From a virus, in the IMG/VR virus record IMGVR_UViG_3300031730_000002, positions 1 to 64,000 of that record: a DNA stretch of 64,000 bases; one strand, written 5' to 3'. This document shows, piece after piece, positions 57,407-64,000 of the stretch (position 1 is the stretch's first letter; each line of letters begins with the position of its first letter). The notes beneath the pieces are model-generated. The model ran no database searches. It was not told where the DNA came from and saw only the letters and a list, made by a program, of their open reading frames with translations. The position numbers and the translations under genes were made by a program.

Positions 57407-58295
57407 TCATCCACTCCGCGGCGTCAGCGATCTTCGCCTTGCCTTCTTCGATTTCCTGCTCGCGGGCTTCCCAAGCGTCTCGATCGATCAGCTCTTCAAG
57501 ATGCTCGACAATCATGCCGTCCATCTCGACAGGTGACAGAGCATCAAGCTCCCACGACTCGTCGCCGTGGACCTGCTCGTACTCCTTGAAGCGTGAGTCG
57601 GTCTGTTTGGCTGGGTTGGGTGGCAAGTCGCGCTCGTCGACCTGCTCGCGGTTAAGCGCGATGCGACGAAAATCGATGCTCAGGTTCGGCGTGTCGTGGT
57701 TGGCGAAGAGGTTGAAGCGCTGCTCCAGGTCTCGGCTCATGTCGATGCCACTGGGGTCATGGTCACCGAGGTGCAGGATCACCAGCTCTTGCTTCGCCTT
57801 CGACGCCTTGTAGAAGTAGCTCTGCACGATCTCACGCAAGATCGTGACGCTGGGGTAACCACGCGCCGCGAGGTAGGGCACGTCCCACTTCGTGCAGGTA
57901 CGGTCGATCACGCCGGCGAGAGCTTCCTTCTCCACCACGACCAGCACGCGCATCTTCTGCGTGGCCCACATGTCCATGTGAAACTGATCGGCGCAAGCCT
58001 CGACGATGCTCGATGCTGAAGACCACGATGCCTGCTGCACCAGATCTCGGGTGCGGTCTTCGATCGCCTCCCAGTCCAGCAGACCGGCCAGCCGGGCGTT
58101 GTTGCCCAGCATCGTGATGCGCTTGTAGCTCTCGACCGTATTGGGTATCCAGTCCTTCGCGACCAACTGGTAGTAGAGCTGGCGCATCGTCAGCCGATAG
58201 CCTTGCTTCTGGTAGGTGTCGATAATCGCCGTCATGCGCGAGATCATTGCTAGCGACTCGGGCTTGAATTTCGTGTGTTCGTAGGCTTGCTTCAA
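57387..58295 (-). CDS. Toprim-domain (topoisomerase VI A-like) protein
   Basis: 302 residues, with TTG start in a TTGA overlap and AAGGA seven bases upstream. An N-terminal winged-helix-like part (about 15-75, RLTMRQLYYQL) precedes a Toprim fold with VEKEA (about 121-125) and GDHDPSG (177-183), supplying the acidic metal-binding residues. Similar phage proteins are related to Spo11/TopoVI-A and may cut or relax DNA. The characteristic catalytic tyrosine of topoisomerases is not identifiable. Confidence 0.75.
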   Translation of the reverse strand: MKQAYEHTKFKPESLAMISRMTAIIDTYQKQGYRLTMRQLYYQLVAKDWIPNTVESYKRITMLGNNARLAGLLDWEAIEDRTRDLVQQASWSSASSIVEACADQFHMDMWATQKMRVLVVVEKEALAGVIDRTCTKWDVPYLAARGYPSVTILREIVQSYFYKASKAKQELVILHLGDHDPSGIDMSRDLEQRFNLFANHDTPNLSIDFRRIALNREQVDERDLPPNPAKQTDSRFKEYEQVHGDESWELDALSPVEMDGMIVEHLEELIDRDAWEAREQEIEEGKAKIADAAEWMNDQEEE

Positions 58296-58692
58296 GTGGA
58301 GATCCTTTCAAAGAGTTCAGCCTGTGTCTCAGGCATGTCGGGCCACCAGCGGTTGCCCTTCAGTACGTTCGCCTCAAGTGGGCTGAGTGTGAGATTGGCG
58401 GGACAGTGCAGGCCGCAGACCAGTGGGTGCCGCAGCGGCACGATGTGTTCCACCGACCAGCGCACTCCCGTGGCAGCGGTGGCAATGCGCGCGAGCCGGT
58501 AGAACTGACCGAGATCAGGCTTGTCGACCCAGCGCGGAACAGCGCGTCTCTCATGGCGACGGCGATGAGTTCCTGGTAGACGGGAACCAAAGACCTTCGG
58601 GCCTTTTCGTATAGCAAGCTGTCCGAAAAGTGGGCCTCTACAGTGCCCGTCACTGAGATCAAAGCTGGCCTGCATCTTCGTGGCGCACGCAA
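58292..58692 (-). pseudogene. HNH endonuclease gene with a frameshift
   Basis: Two overlapping frames together resemble one HNH endonuclease. The upstream frame (about 58655-58550) has a natural start of the family: LLYEKARRSLVPVYQELIAV then AMRD. The downstream frame (about 58560-58292) has VPRWVDKPDLGQFYRLARI, then SVEHIVPLRHPLVCGLH, the HNH core. Joining them needs a -1 shift near 58555, with no slippery sequence there. So either the gene is broken, or there is a sequencing error, or recoding is unusual. Confidence 0.62.
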
Positions 58693-58928
58693 CCGAAGGC
58701 TTCTCCAGTGCAGAGCACTGCGTAATACCCGCTGGCGTCCGTCATACCAAATCCGTTGGGCTCCACCACGGCTTCGGCGAAGGTCTGCGTCGGCATCTTG
58801 CAGATGCGGACTTCAAAGCCGCGGCTCATTGGAATGTACGTATCCGGGTCTACCGGCTCGCACAAGTCATTGGCACGGAAGTCACCGCCGGCCGGCACCC
58901 AGTGTTTGCAGGTCTTGCAGGTCTTCAT
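58659..58928 (-). CDS. cysteine-rich small protein, 89 aa
   Basis: CKTCKHW at the N-terminus, and later cysteines (C23, C43, C73, C80) suggest a structural zinc site. Similar short CxxC-starting proteins are common in phage accessory regions, without known function. It overlaps the start of the HNH region. Confidence 0.57.
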   Translation of the reverse strand: MKTCKTCKHWVPAGGDFRANDLCEPVDPDTYIPMSRGFEVRICKMPTQTFAEAVVEPNGFGMTDASGYYAVLCTGEAFGCVRHEDAGQL

Positions 58929-58929
58929 G

Positions 58930-59214
58930 TCAGTGCACCTGCCCGTTGTTCGCAGCCCCAGTCACGGTGTCTCTCGCCTGCTTGCGCATCGTCGCCACGA
59001 GATCTTCGTTGACTTGAGCGAACAGATGTTGCATCTGCTCTTCCGTGCCTCCGATGCGAGTGTCAACGAACTGGCCGTCGTTGCCGATCGTCAGACCCAT
59101 GAACATCCACTCGCCGGTGCTTGGGTCTTTGCCACACAGGAACGCTACCTGGTTGCCGTCTGCGTCACGCAGAACCTTGATGAAGTCTTTCACGCTTTGC
59201 TTTCTCTCGGCCAT
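58930..59214 (-). CDS. hypothetical protein, 94 aa
   Basis: Start is uncertain: ATG at 59214, GTG at 59193 (which would give 87 residues and a shorter overlap with the neighbour) or a GTG at 59244. Core sequence DFIKVLRDADGNQVAFLCGKD and EWMFMGLTIGNDGQ looks like a compact beta protein. No family recognised. Confidence 0.55.
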   Translation of the reverse strand: MAERKQSVKDFIKVLRDADGNQVAFLCGKDPSTGEWMFMGLTIGNDGQFVDTRIGGTEEQMQHLFAQVNEDLVATMRKQARDTVTGAANNGQVH

Positions 59215-59398
59215 CGGCCAGTTGAATGGTGCCAATGTAGACACCCTTGAGGGTCACGGCCACAAGTCGGCCGTTCTTGACCATGTCGTGCTGAGCCACG
59301 GCTGCACCGAAGACCGCACGGAACGACACACCCCAGTGGGGAATGTCGACCGTGCTGTCCTTGTAGGTGATGTTTGAGTTGACCGCGGGGTACAGCAT
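59165..59398 (-). CDS. hypothetical protein, 77 aa
   Basis: Beta-rich sequence (NITYKDSTVDIPHWGVSFR, LVAVTLKGVYIGTIQL) and a basic C-terminus. Overlaps both neighbours. No motif recognised; probably a small accessory protein of the early operon. Confidence 0.52.
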   Translation of the reverse strand: MLYPAVNSNITYKDSTVDIPHWGVSFRAVFGAAVAQHDMVKNGRLVAVTLKGVYIGTIQLADGREKAKRERLHQGSA

Positions 59399-59400
59399 GG

Positions 59401-59586
59401 TCAGCGGCTACCAGCGACGTGCTGATAGGTCTCCAGTTGGCCTTGGGCGTTCTGACGAAGGTGAGGCTTGCCCTCAACCTTCGTCAAGCATTTGGATTGG
59501 TCCTGGTCGTTCTTGGGCGGGTCCGTCAAACGCTTGGGGCTTCCAAGGGGTGACAAGGGTTCGGTTATCTCGTGTACCGGGCGCAT
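59401..59586 (-). CDS. hypothetical protein, 61 aa
   Basis: A textbook ribosome-binding site (AAGGAG, five bases from ATG) supports this gene although it overlaps the upstream gene by 113 bases. Proline- and lysine-rich, with KCLTKVEGKPHLRQNAQG. Function unknown. Confidence 0.52.
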   Translation of the reverse strand: MRPVHEITEPLSPLGSPKRLTDPPKNDQDQSKCLTKVEGKPHLRQNAQGQLETYQHVAGSR

Positions 59587-59758
59587 AGCGGCTCCTTGCT
59601 GACCTGACGTTGATATGCGAGCCGTAGTTTCCCATGGCGAGGGGGGTGTTGGGAATCAGGTCGATCGTGACGACGTAGCCGAGATACTCCAACTCCGTCA
59701 CGATCAGCGTGAGGGTGCTCATCAGCTCTTCGACCCGCCAATTGGTTTGCTTCCACAT
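59474..59758 (-). CDS. hypothetical protein, 94 aa
   Basis: Starts two bases after the stop of the Ser/Asp-rich protein. N-terminal helix (WRVEELMSTLTLIVTELEYLG) and a strand VTIDLIPNTPLAMG. The last 37 residues overlap the next gene in another frame, so the natural end may be shorter in relatives. Function unknown. Confidence 0.5.
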   Translation of the reverse strand: MWKQTNWRVEELMSTLTLIVTELEYLGYVVTIDLIPNTPLAMGNYGSHINVRSARSRYAPGTRDNRTLVTPWKPQAFDGPAQERPGPIQMLDEG

Positions 59759-59760
59759 GG

Positions 59761-60288
59761 TCAGTCGCTTGAGCTGGAGCTGCTGTCCGAACTGCTGCTG
59801 TCGGAGCTGCTGTCGGAGCTGCAGCTCGACGGCGGCTCGTAGCGCTCGATCGGCGTGCTGTCGATGCGGATGTCCTTGCAGACGCTGGCCTTGGCCACAT
59901 CGACCGGATTCGGTGCTTCCCACCCGCCGCTCGCGCCGCCACCATCGAACTCGCCGCCCTTGCCGGACTCGAACACAGCCGGCGCCGTGTCAAGCGGCGG
60001 CCATGCTGAGGGACGGTCAAGGCTGCGCTCGATCGGGTGACCGTAGAAGTAGACCACCTCTCCGCCCTTTGGCAGCACAAGAATCTCATCGTCCCTTATG
60101 GGCTTACGAGAAACTCCCTCGGCCTTGAAGCGAACGTTGGGCGGCCCCGGCGGTGCCGGAGGCTTGGGGTAGGTGGGTCTCGGGTTGTGCCCGTAGATCT
60201 GCGGCATCGGAGGGATGCGCCTTGGCTCAGGCAGTGCAACATTGCCGCCACCGCCGAACAGTCTCTTCAACCAGTTGAAGTTGAACAT
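59761..60288 (-). CDS. protein with Pro-rich middle and Ser/Asp tail, 175 aa
   Basis: GAAAGGA ribosome-binding site. Starts MFNFNWLKRLFGGGG (amphipathic, perhaps membrane-associating), continues with a proline-rich low-complexity part (PPMPQIYGHNPRPTYPKPP), and ends with an acidic tail of about 20 residues made almost only of Ser and Asp. The tail might mimic DNA or bind metal ions; no homologue recognised. Confidence 0.57.
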   Translation of the reverse strand: MFNFNWLKRLFGGGGNVALPEPRRIPPMPQIYGHNPRPTYPKPPAPPGPPNVRFKAEGVSRKPIRDDEILVLPKGGEVVYFYGHPIERSLDRPSAWPPLDTAPAVFESGKGGEFDGGGASGGWEAPNPVDVAKASVCKDIRIDSTPIERYEPPSSCSSDSSSDSSSSDSSSSSSD

Positions 60289-60359
60289 GGTCTTCCTTTC
60301 AAGTAGAGTAGGCCCGCCGACTCAGCAGGCCCCTGTTTCATGTGAGAGTGTCGGGAGCC

Positions 60360-60542
60360 CTAAGCCCCAAGCCCTGAGTCGGCACCCTCTAAACGCACCA
60401 GCTCCAGCAGCACTTTCTGTAGCGCCTGTTCCAGCGCGTCATACGCAAGTCGTCTGATGAGCTTGGTGTCCGTGACTGCACCCGGCTGCTGTACCAACTT
60501 CAGGTGAACAATCACAGAGTGGTCATCTGTGCATCTGCACAT
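60360..60542 (-). CDS. hypothetical protein, 60 aa
   Basis: ATG overlaps the upstream stop by one base (TAATG). A predicted strand (SVIVHLKLV) then helices (LIRRLAYDALEQALQKVLLELVRLE). Function unknown. An inverted repeat, GCCGACTCAG (60316-60325) with CTGAGTCGGC (60374-60383), surrounds its end, with no T-run. Confidence 0.5.
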   Translation of the reverse strand: MCRCTDDHSVIVHLKLVQQPGAVTDTKLIRRLAYDALEQALQKVLLELVRLEGADSGLGA

Positions 60543-61165
60543 TACCCACCCTCGACGCTGTTGCCAACGATCTTCACGCTGCAGCCAACGCGGTCGCTCA
60601 CCTCGTTGAACTTGTCGCGCACCGCGGCGCCAAGATCGACGCCGGTAGGGTGAGCCTTGTCAAAGCAGCCTGGAAGTCTTCGAGCGTCAAGGCAACGTCG
60701 CGCCAAGATGTCGAGGTAGCACTGCACGTCGGCCAGCTCCTTGCGCGCCTCGATCTCGTACTCATCGAAGCTCAAGTCGCCCCGCTCGTACTTCTTGCGG
60801 ATGTTCGCGAACTCGCCCAGCTCACCGACCAGCGCTTGCAGCCACTGAGCAGGAGACCAGTCGCTGCCGTCCGGCTCGCTGTGCGCGATGACGCCGTGCT
60901 TGTTCTTGAACTGCGGCAAGCGTGCGATGTTCGCCTTGCGCAAGGTGTCGAAGCTCAGCCCCTGCTCGGGCTCCTTCATCTCGTGCGCGCCGATGTTGCG
61001 CCCTGTGGCCGGCTCCAGCGCAATGCTCGGCTTGTACCCCAGCAACACGTGCGCCATGCCGCTCTCCAGATTCCGCAGCACGTTAAAGACTAGTGCCCAG
61101 CGTTGCTCCAGCGAGCAGTCGCGCGGATCGAACGTGCCCTGCGTGGGGTCGACGCCGCGGGTCAT
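60542..61165 (-). CDS. MazG-like nucleotide pyrophosphohydrolase (second copy)
   Basis: 207 residues, started at the ATG in an ATGA overlap with GGAG upstream. The MazG-like motif is in QWLQALVGELGEFANIRKK and ARKELADVQCYLDILARR (about 108-155), with acidic residues for metal binding. Only distantly like the first copy at 48464. Two such enzymes in one phage suggests different substrates. Confidence 0.75.
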   Translation of the reverse strand: MTRGVDPTQGTFDPRDCSLEQRWALVFNVLRNLESGMAHVLLGYKPSIALEPATGRNIGAHEMKEPEQGLSFDTLRKANIARLPQFKNKHGVIAHSEPDGSDWSPAQWLQALVGELGEFANIRKKYERGDLSFDEYEIEARKELADVQCYLDILARRCLDARRLPGCFDKAHPTGVDLGAAVRDKFNEVSDRVGCSVKIVGNSVEGG

Positions 61166-61557
61166 ACCGGCAACTCCACAGTCGAGCCGTGGTACTGGTA
61201 GGCACGCATGCGCATCGCAGCTTCGAGCCTGGTGTCGCTCAACGCTATCACCAGATCGACGGTCGAGCCAACCGTTGCCATCCAGCCAGAGCCTTCCGGG
61301 AACGTGCTGATCTTCTCCCGATCGATGATCGGCCCTGCGTGCCGGTCTTCCGAGCTGTAGCGCCGGATGTTCACGCCCCACTGCTCGGTGGCCACGTCCC
61401 AGCCAACAGCAGTGAGGTACTCGCTACCGGGGATCGAGAGCGGGAACAAGATCCCCGCCGCGGTGCGCGGCTGGCCAGTGCCCAGCTTGTAGCCTTCGGC
61501 CAGCGCGACCGCAAGGTCAAGGCGTGCGCCGCGTAATTCCGTGGTCTTGTACAGCAT
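61162..61557 (-). CDS. DUF2591 / NinX-like protein, 131 aa
   Basis: AAGGA ribosome-binding site, start at 61557. KTTELRGARLDLAVALAEG at the N-terminus, GPIIDREKI in the middle, and AAMRMRAY near the end are the order of the NinX-type DUF2591 family. Function unknown in that family. Overlaps its neighbours. Confidence 0.72.
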   Translation of the reverse strand: MLYKTTELRGARLDLAVALAEGYKLGTGQPRTAAGILFPLSIPGSEYLTAVGWDVATEQWGVNIRRYSSEDRHAGPIIDREKISTFPEGSGWMATVGSTVDLVIALSDTRLEAAMRMRAYQYHGSTVELPV

Positions 61558-61858
61558 TGGTGAATCCTTGAAGTTGTGCGATGGTGAGTTCGTAGGCGAA
61601 GGTCTCCAGCATGCCGGTGTCCTTGTTCCAGGCTGAACCGAAGACCGTGGCGATTGCGTTGCAGGCGCAGCTGAGGTTGAAGCTCTTCGTGTACTTGGGC
61701 AGGCCGAGTGCGTCGAGCAGTGCCTGCGGGAAGTTGACGCCATGCAGCGCAGGCGGCTGCTGCGCCGCTGCCATGTAGGCTTCGCTGATCTGCTGTGGGC
61801 TGTCTACCGGCTCCGGCTTGACCGCTTGGTCCTTGAACCAACGTCCAAAGTCCTTCAT
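61517..61858 (-). CDS. hypothetical protein, 113 aa
   Basis: Begins MKDFGRWFKDQAVKPEPVD; a helical part with SFNLSCACNAIATVFGSAW. Overlaps the DUF2591 gene by 41 bases. No family recognised. Confidence 0.52.
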   Translation of the reverse strand: MKDFGRWFKDQAVKPEPVDSPQQISEAYMAAAQQPPALHGVNFPQALLDALGLPKYTKSFNLSCACNAIATVFGSAWNKDTGMLETFAYELTIAQLQGFTNAVQDHGITRRTP

Positions 61859-61861
61859 GGC

Positions 61862-62029
61862 TCAGACCCGCTTGAGCTGCGACGGCCGAGCCTTGATGAC
61901 GCCGAGCATGCCGCAGTCGATGAAGCACCAGGTGCCGTTGGCCATCTCTTCGGTCTTGGTGACCTTGCCCTTGGCGGTCTCGCCGTTGCGACGGGTGAAC
62001 TTGACGGCGGTGCCCTTGGCGAATTTCAT
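61862..62029 (-). CDS. SH3/KOW-like small protein, 55 aa
   Basis: Basic beta protein (GTAVKFTRRNGETAKGKVTK, then GTWCFIDCGMLGVIKARP) with the look of a KOW/SH3-like RNA or protein-binding fold. Start is the ATG at 62029 (an ATG at 62038 is possible). It lies below a possible promoter at 62070-62099. Confidence 0.5.
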   Translation of the reverse strand: MKFAKGTAVKFTRRNGETAKGKVTKTEEMANGTWCFIDCGMLGVIKARPSQLKRV

Positions 62030-62069
62030 GGAAGTCATTTGTGTGTCTCGTGAAGTTGAAGAAGTTGTC

Positions 62070-62099
62070 AGTCTAACGGAGTGTGTGGTCTGCTGTCTA
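62070..62099 (-). promoter_or_regulatory. weak minus-strand promoter candidate
   Basis: On the minus strand: TAGACA (62099-62094), 18-base spacer, TAGACT (62075-62070), upstream of the gene starting at 62029. Good -35, moderate -10; it overlaps the stop of the J-domain gene. Confidence 0.35.
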
Positions 62100-62699
62100 G
62101 CCGGCTGTGAAGTTCCCTCCATGCCAGAAGACTGTGCCGGAAGGCTCCGGCGGATTCGTGTTCTCGGCATCATGTGCACGCAGCATCTCGAACGCCAGCT
62201 CATAGGCCGCAGAGATCCGCGCACCTTCAGCACGAACTCGCGGCAGTGGTTCCAGGCGCTGCTCGATAACGCGGTGCGCAAGGTTGGGCTTGCCGTCCTT
62301 GACCTGCACCTTCGCCTTCAGCGCCAGGAACTTCTTCTCGATCTCGTCAACCTTCTCCATGTTGCGTCGATGCTGTGCGTACTTGCCCTGCAGCATCACC
62401 GTGGCGTTGGTCACCACGTCACCTGCCGGTGTGTCGAGCACCGCGGCCATCGCCTCCATCACGAAGCCTGCAGCCTCCTGCTCGACTGGCGACTTCTCCT
62501 GCGCGCTGCCGGTCTCGTCATACTCCTTGCGTCGCTCAGGCACTGACAGCACGGCGTAGGCGTCGTTGACCTGCTGCATCTTCTCGGCGCTCCCGCCTTC
62601 ACGGTCGGGGTGCGCCTTTGAAGACGCCTTGCGGTACGCCTTCTTGATGGTGTCTTCGTCGGCGTCTTTGGGGACACCGAGGGTTTCGTAGAGGTTCAC
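62097..62699 (-). CDS. J-domain (DnaJ-like) protein
   Basis: 200 residues, GTG start in a GTGA overlap with GGAG upstream. The first 65 residues are a J domain: YETLGVPKDADEDTIKKAY, HPD at 30-32, then VLSVPERRKEYDE. The rest is a helical region without Gly/Phe or zinc-finger parts. It should stimulate host DnaK ATPase, perhaps for replication or virion assembly. Confidence 0.88.
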   Translation of the reverse strand: MNLYETLGVPKDADEDTIKKAYRKASSKAHPDREGGSAEKMQQVNDAYAVLSVPERRKEYDETGSAQEKSPVEQEAAGFVMEAMAAVLDTPAGDVVTNATVMLQGKYAQHRRNMEKVDEIEKKFLALKAKVQVKDGKPNLAHRVIEQRLEPLPRVRAEGARISAAYELAFEMLRAHDAENTNPPEPSGTVFWHGGNFTAG

Positions 62700-63097
62700 C
62701 GTTTGATCTCCACCACCGGGCACATCTTCTCCTTCCACCCTCGGTAGGCCTCGCGCAGAAGACTCCCGCTCGTTGTTGAGGCTGTGCGCTCGCTCAGCAT
62801 GTGCAGGCCCCCGACAAGCAGGCCAAAGGCCAGCAGGATCAGCGCGACTCCAGGCACCACGAAGAAGCCTGACTCGAACTCACCGAGGCCGATCCAGAAA
62901 AGAAGACCGAAGGCCGGCAGCACGACTGCACCACCGATGACGATAAAGCCTAAAAAGACCACCCCGATGAACTTGAGCGGGGCCACCAGCACGGAGCGCC
63001 AGAAGATCTCGCACAAGGTTTGCGTGCGTTGGTAGGGACTGAGCCCGCCGAACTCGGCCCACTTGATGAGGGCGCTTTGTCTGTTGATTGTGATCAC
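62696..63097 (-). CDS. membrane protein, 133 aa
   Basis: GTG start with GGAG upstream, overlapping the neighbour's stop (GTGA). At least two hydrophobic segments (about 38-70 with FIGVVFLGFIVIGGAVVL and 75-98), a basic C-terminus. The N-terminal SALIKWAEFGGLSPYQRTQ and EIFWRS are conserved-looking. Function unknown. Confidence 0.58.
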   Translation of the reverse strand: MITINRQSALIKWAEFGGLSPYQRTQTLCEIFWRSVLVAPLKFIGVVFLGFIVIGGAVVLPAFGLLFWIGLGEFESGFFVVPGVALILLAFGLLVGGLHMLSERTASTTSGSLLREAYRGWKEKMCPVVEIKR

Positions 63098-63270
63098 ACT
63101 GGCTCCGTTCTGATCTGTTTGCCGTCCGCGTCCTTGACGCAGACATGATGGGTACGATGCTCGGTGCCGCCGGGGTCAAGCACGACTGCGCAAGTCTGCG
63201 GTGTCTTCGTGTTGAAGTGGGCACCGAGCTTGCGCCCGCAGACCCAGCAGATGCTGGGTCTGGTCTTCAC
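63094..63270 (-). CDS. zinc-binding small protein, 58 aa
   Basis: Open frame with GTG start in a GTGA overlap with the upstream stop and ending in a GTGA overlap with the downstream start, filling a gap exactly. It reads MKTRPSICWVCGRKLGAHF, then a TCAVVLDPGG and THHVCVKD part: CxxC plus HHxC is a likely zinc site. Both overlaps and the zinc pattern argue that it is real. Confidence 0.62.
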   Translation of the reverse strand: MKTRPSICWVCGRKLGAHFNTKTPQTCAVVLDPGGTEHRTHHVCVKDADGKQIRTEPV

Positions 63271-63662
63271 AGCGAGTCGGCGATGGTGCGCAGCTCGTCG
63301 AGCGACTTGCTGGTGAGCACTTCGTTTTCCTTGTGCTCAATGATGCCCAGCAGGCGCTGCTTGCGCTCCTTGTTCTCGCGCGCCGTCGCCGCTGCAGCGT
63401 TCTCTTCCAGGCGCACCGCGATGATGTGCTTGACGATGTCGAACGCAAGCTCGGCCGTCTTGTCTGCCGCCGCCGGCTTGGTCACGAAGGAGATGGTGTT
63501 CTCTTCCTTCAGTTGGCTGTAGAAGCCGCGGGCGATGTCGTCCAGGTTGGCCGCGCTGTTGGCGCTGGTCAGCGGCAGCTCCCACAGGTCTTCCACCGTG
63601 AGCATGCCTTTGGTGGTGTTGAAGCGGAGCTTGAGACGAGTGGCTTGTTCGAAGATGTTCAT
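63267..63662 (-). CDS. hypothetical protein, 131 aa
   Basis: AAGGA ribosome-binding site. Helical and charged (MNIFEQATRLKLRF at the N-terminus, then EDLWELPL, then a long helical AAATARENKERKQRLLGII region). A small conserved-looking protein of replication operons; function unknown. Confidence 0.6.
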   Translation of the reverse strand: MNIFEQATRLKLRFNTTKGMLTVEDLWELPLTSANSAANLDDIARGFYSQLKEENTISFVTKPAAADKTAELAFDIVKHIIAVRLEENAAAATARENKERKQRLLGIIEHKENEVLTSKSLDELRTIADSL

Positions 63663-63684
63663 GTTGATTTCCTTGAAGTGAAGG

Positions 63685-64000
63685 TCAGAAGACCAGGTTG
63701 ATGATTCGAGAGAAGCTGCCCTTGACTCGGCAGCGCACGCTGTTGCGTTGGGTGGATGAGAAGCCGAGGCCGGACAGCTGACGATCGCTCTCGTCAGTGC
63801 GCATCTTGCTTCCCACGAGTTCGAGTGTTTTGCGGTGCGGGGTGAGTTCCTCCTTCAAAAATTCGTTGTAGAAGCCGCGGGCCTGTCCCTCATTACGGCA
63901 AGCCTCCAGCATGAAGAAGTAGTGGCGGTTGCCGGTCTCTTCGCCATCCCAGTGGTTCGGGCTCATCATCATCACGTTGACCGGCTGGAAGGTCTGCGTG
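63685..64000 (-). CDS. partial hypothetical protein (C-terminal part)
   Basis: The frame is open to the window edge, with no start codon that is better than those inside (TQTFQPVNVMMMSPNHW). Ends with RVKGSFSRIINLVF. The segment HYFFMLEACRNEGQARGFYNEFL is highly structured and suggests a conserved protein that starts outside the window. Function unknown. Confidence 0.6.
   Translation of the reverse strand, partial: TQTFQPVNVMMMSPNHWDGEETGNRHYFFMLEACRNEGQARGFYNEFLKEELTPHRKTLELVGSKMRTDESDRQLSGLGFSSTQRNSVRCRVKGSFSRIINLVF

Noticed and set aside
1-64000. tRNA genes, rRNA, CRISPR arrays, insertion sequences, integrase or attachment sites
   Set aside because: I found no cloverleaf, no regular spaced repeat array, no transposase or integrase motif. 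The excisionase-like protein at 36585 alone does not show lysogeny.

Overview
The window is part of the genome of a tailed, non-contractile (siphovirus-type) bacteriophage that looks strictly lytic. It carries complete DNA-packaging, head, tail, lysis and DNA-replication modules, and I find no integrase, repressor, rRNA or tRNA. No contractile-sheath or baseplate genes are visible. A long tape-measure gene, a lambda-type G/GT frameshift site, an NlpC/P60 tail peptidase and a lambda J-like tip protein all fit a long flexible tail. The DNA is GC-rich. A phage-borne H-NS-like gene of the type common in Burkholderiales, together with sigma70-type promoters, suggests a beta-proteobacterial host; that is inference. 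Both window edges cut through genes, so the genome is longer than 64 kb.

Layout. (1) 1-3156, minus strand: small unknown early-type genes surround about 1.4 kb without convincing genes (about 530-900 and 1185-2109). This DNA holds a DnaA-box-containing repeat, several strong dyads, a bidirectional hairpin terminator, and an unusual CTAG-rich stretch ending in two overlapping perfect palindromes. (2) 3157-3492: intergenic region where transcription diverges. (3) 3493-20459, plus strand: DNA-binding protein, terminase subunits, portal, a cassette of fibre/adhesin-like proteins (one with about 39 copies of a 20-residue repeat), S49 protease, scaffold-like protein, decoration-like protein, major capsid, head-tail connectors, tail terminator and tail tube. 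(4) 20560-33459: tail chaperones G and G-T (frameshift), tape measure, tail-tip proteins including DUF1833, NlpC/P60 and J-like proteins, then a duplicated-domain fibre protein. (5) 33485-36444: lysis (membrane proteins, GH19 endolysin, lipoprotein) and late accessory genes. A hairpin at 36512-36545 separates this from the opposing operon. (6) 36585-64000, minus strand: DNA metabolism. It includes SbcC/SbcD-like recombination nuclease, RecU-like resolvase, ThyX, a full-length Pol I, dNMP kinase, two MazG-like pyrophosphohydrolases, DEDDh exonuclease, a putative ssDNA-binding protein, an AEP primase-helicase, an SNF2-type helicase, a Toprim protein, an HNH gene broken by a frameshift, a J-domain protein and many small unknown genes. 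Many neighbours overlap as ATGA, GTGA, TGATG or TTGA.

One gene breaks the strand rule. At 56824-57147 an H-NS-like protein is read on the plus strand from its own near-consensus promoter, which is followed by a perfect 16-bp palindrome. Its terminator lies inside the 3' end of a convergent LuxR-type gene. This autonomous regulator unit, the long repeat protein and the structured non-coding region are the most unusual parts of the window.

Working together: terminase, portal and protease build and fill the head; connectors join it to a tail whose length the tape measure sets; the tip proteins and fibres recognise and penetrate the host. The minus-strand genes copy and recombine the DNA and reshape nucleotide pools, and the lysis genes release progeny.
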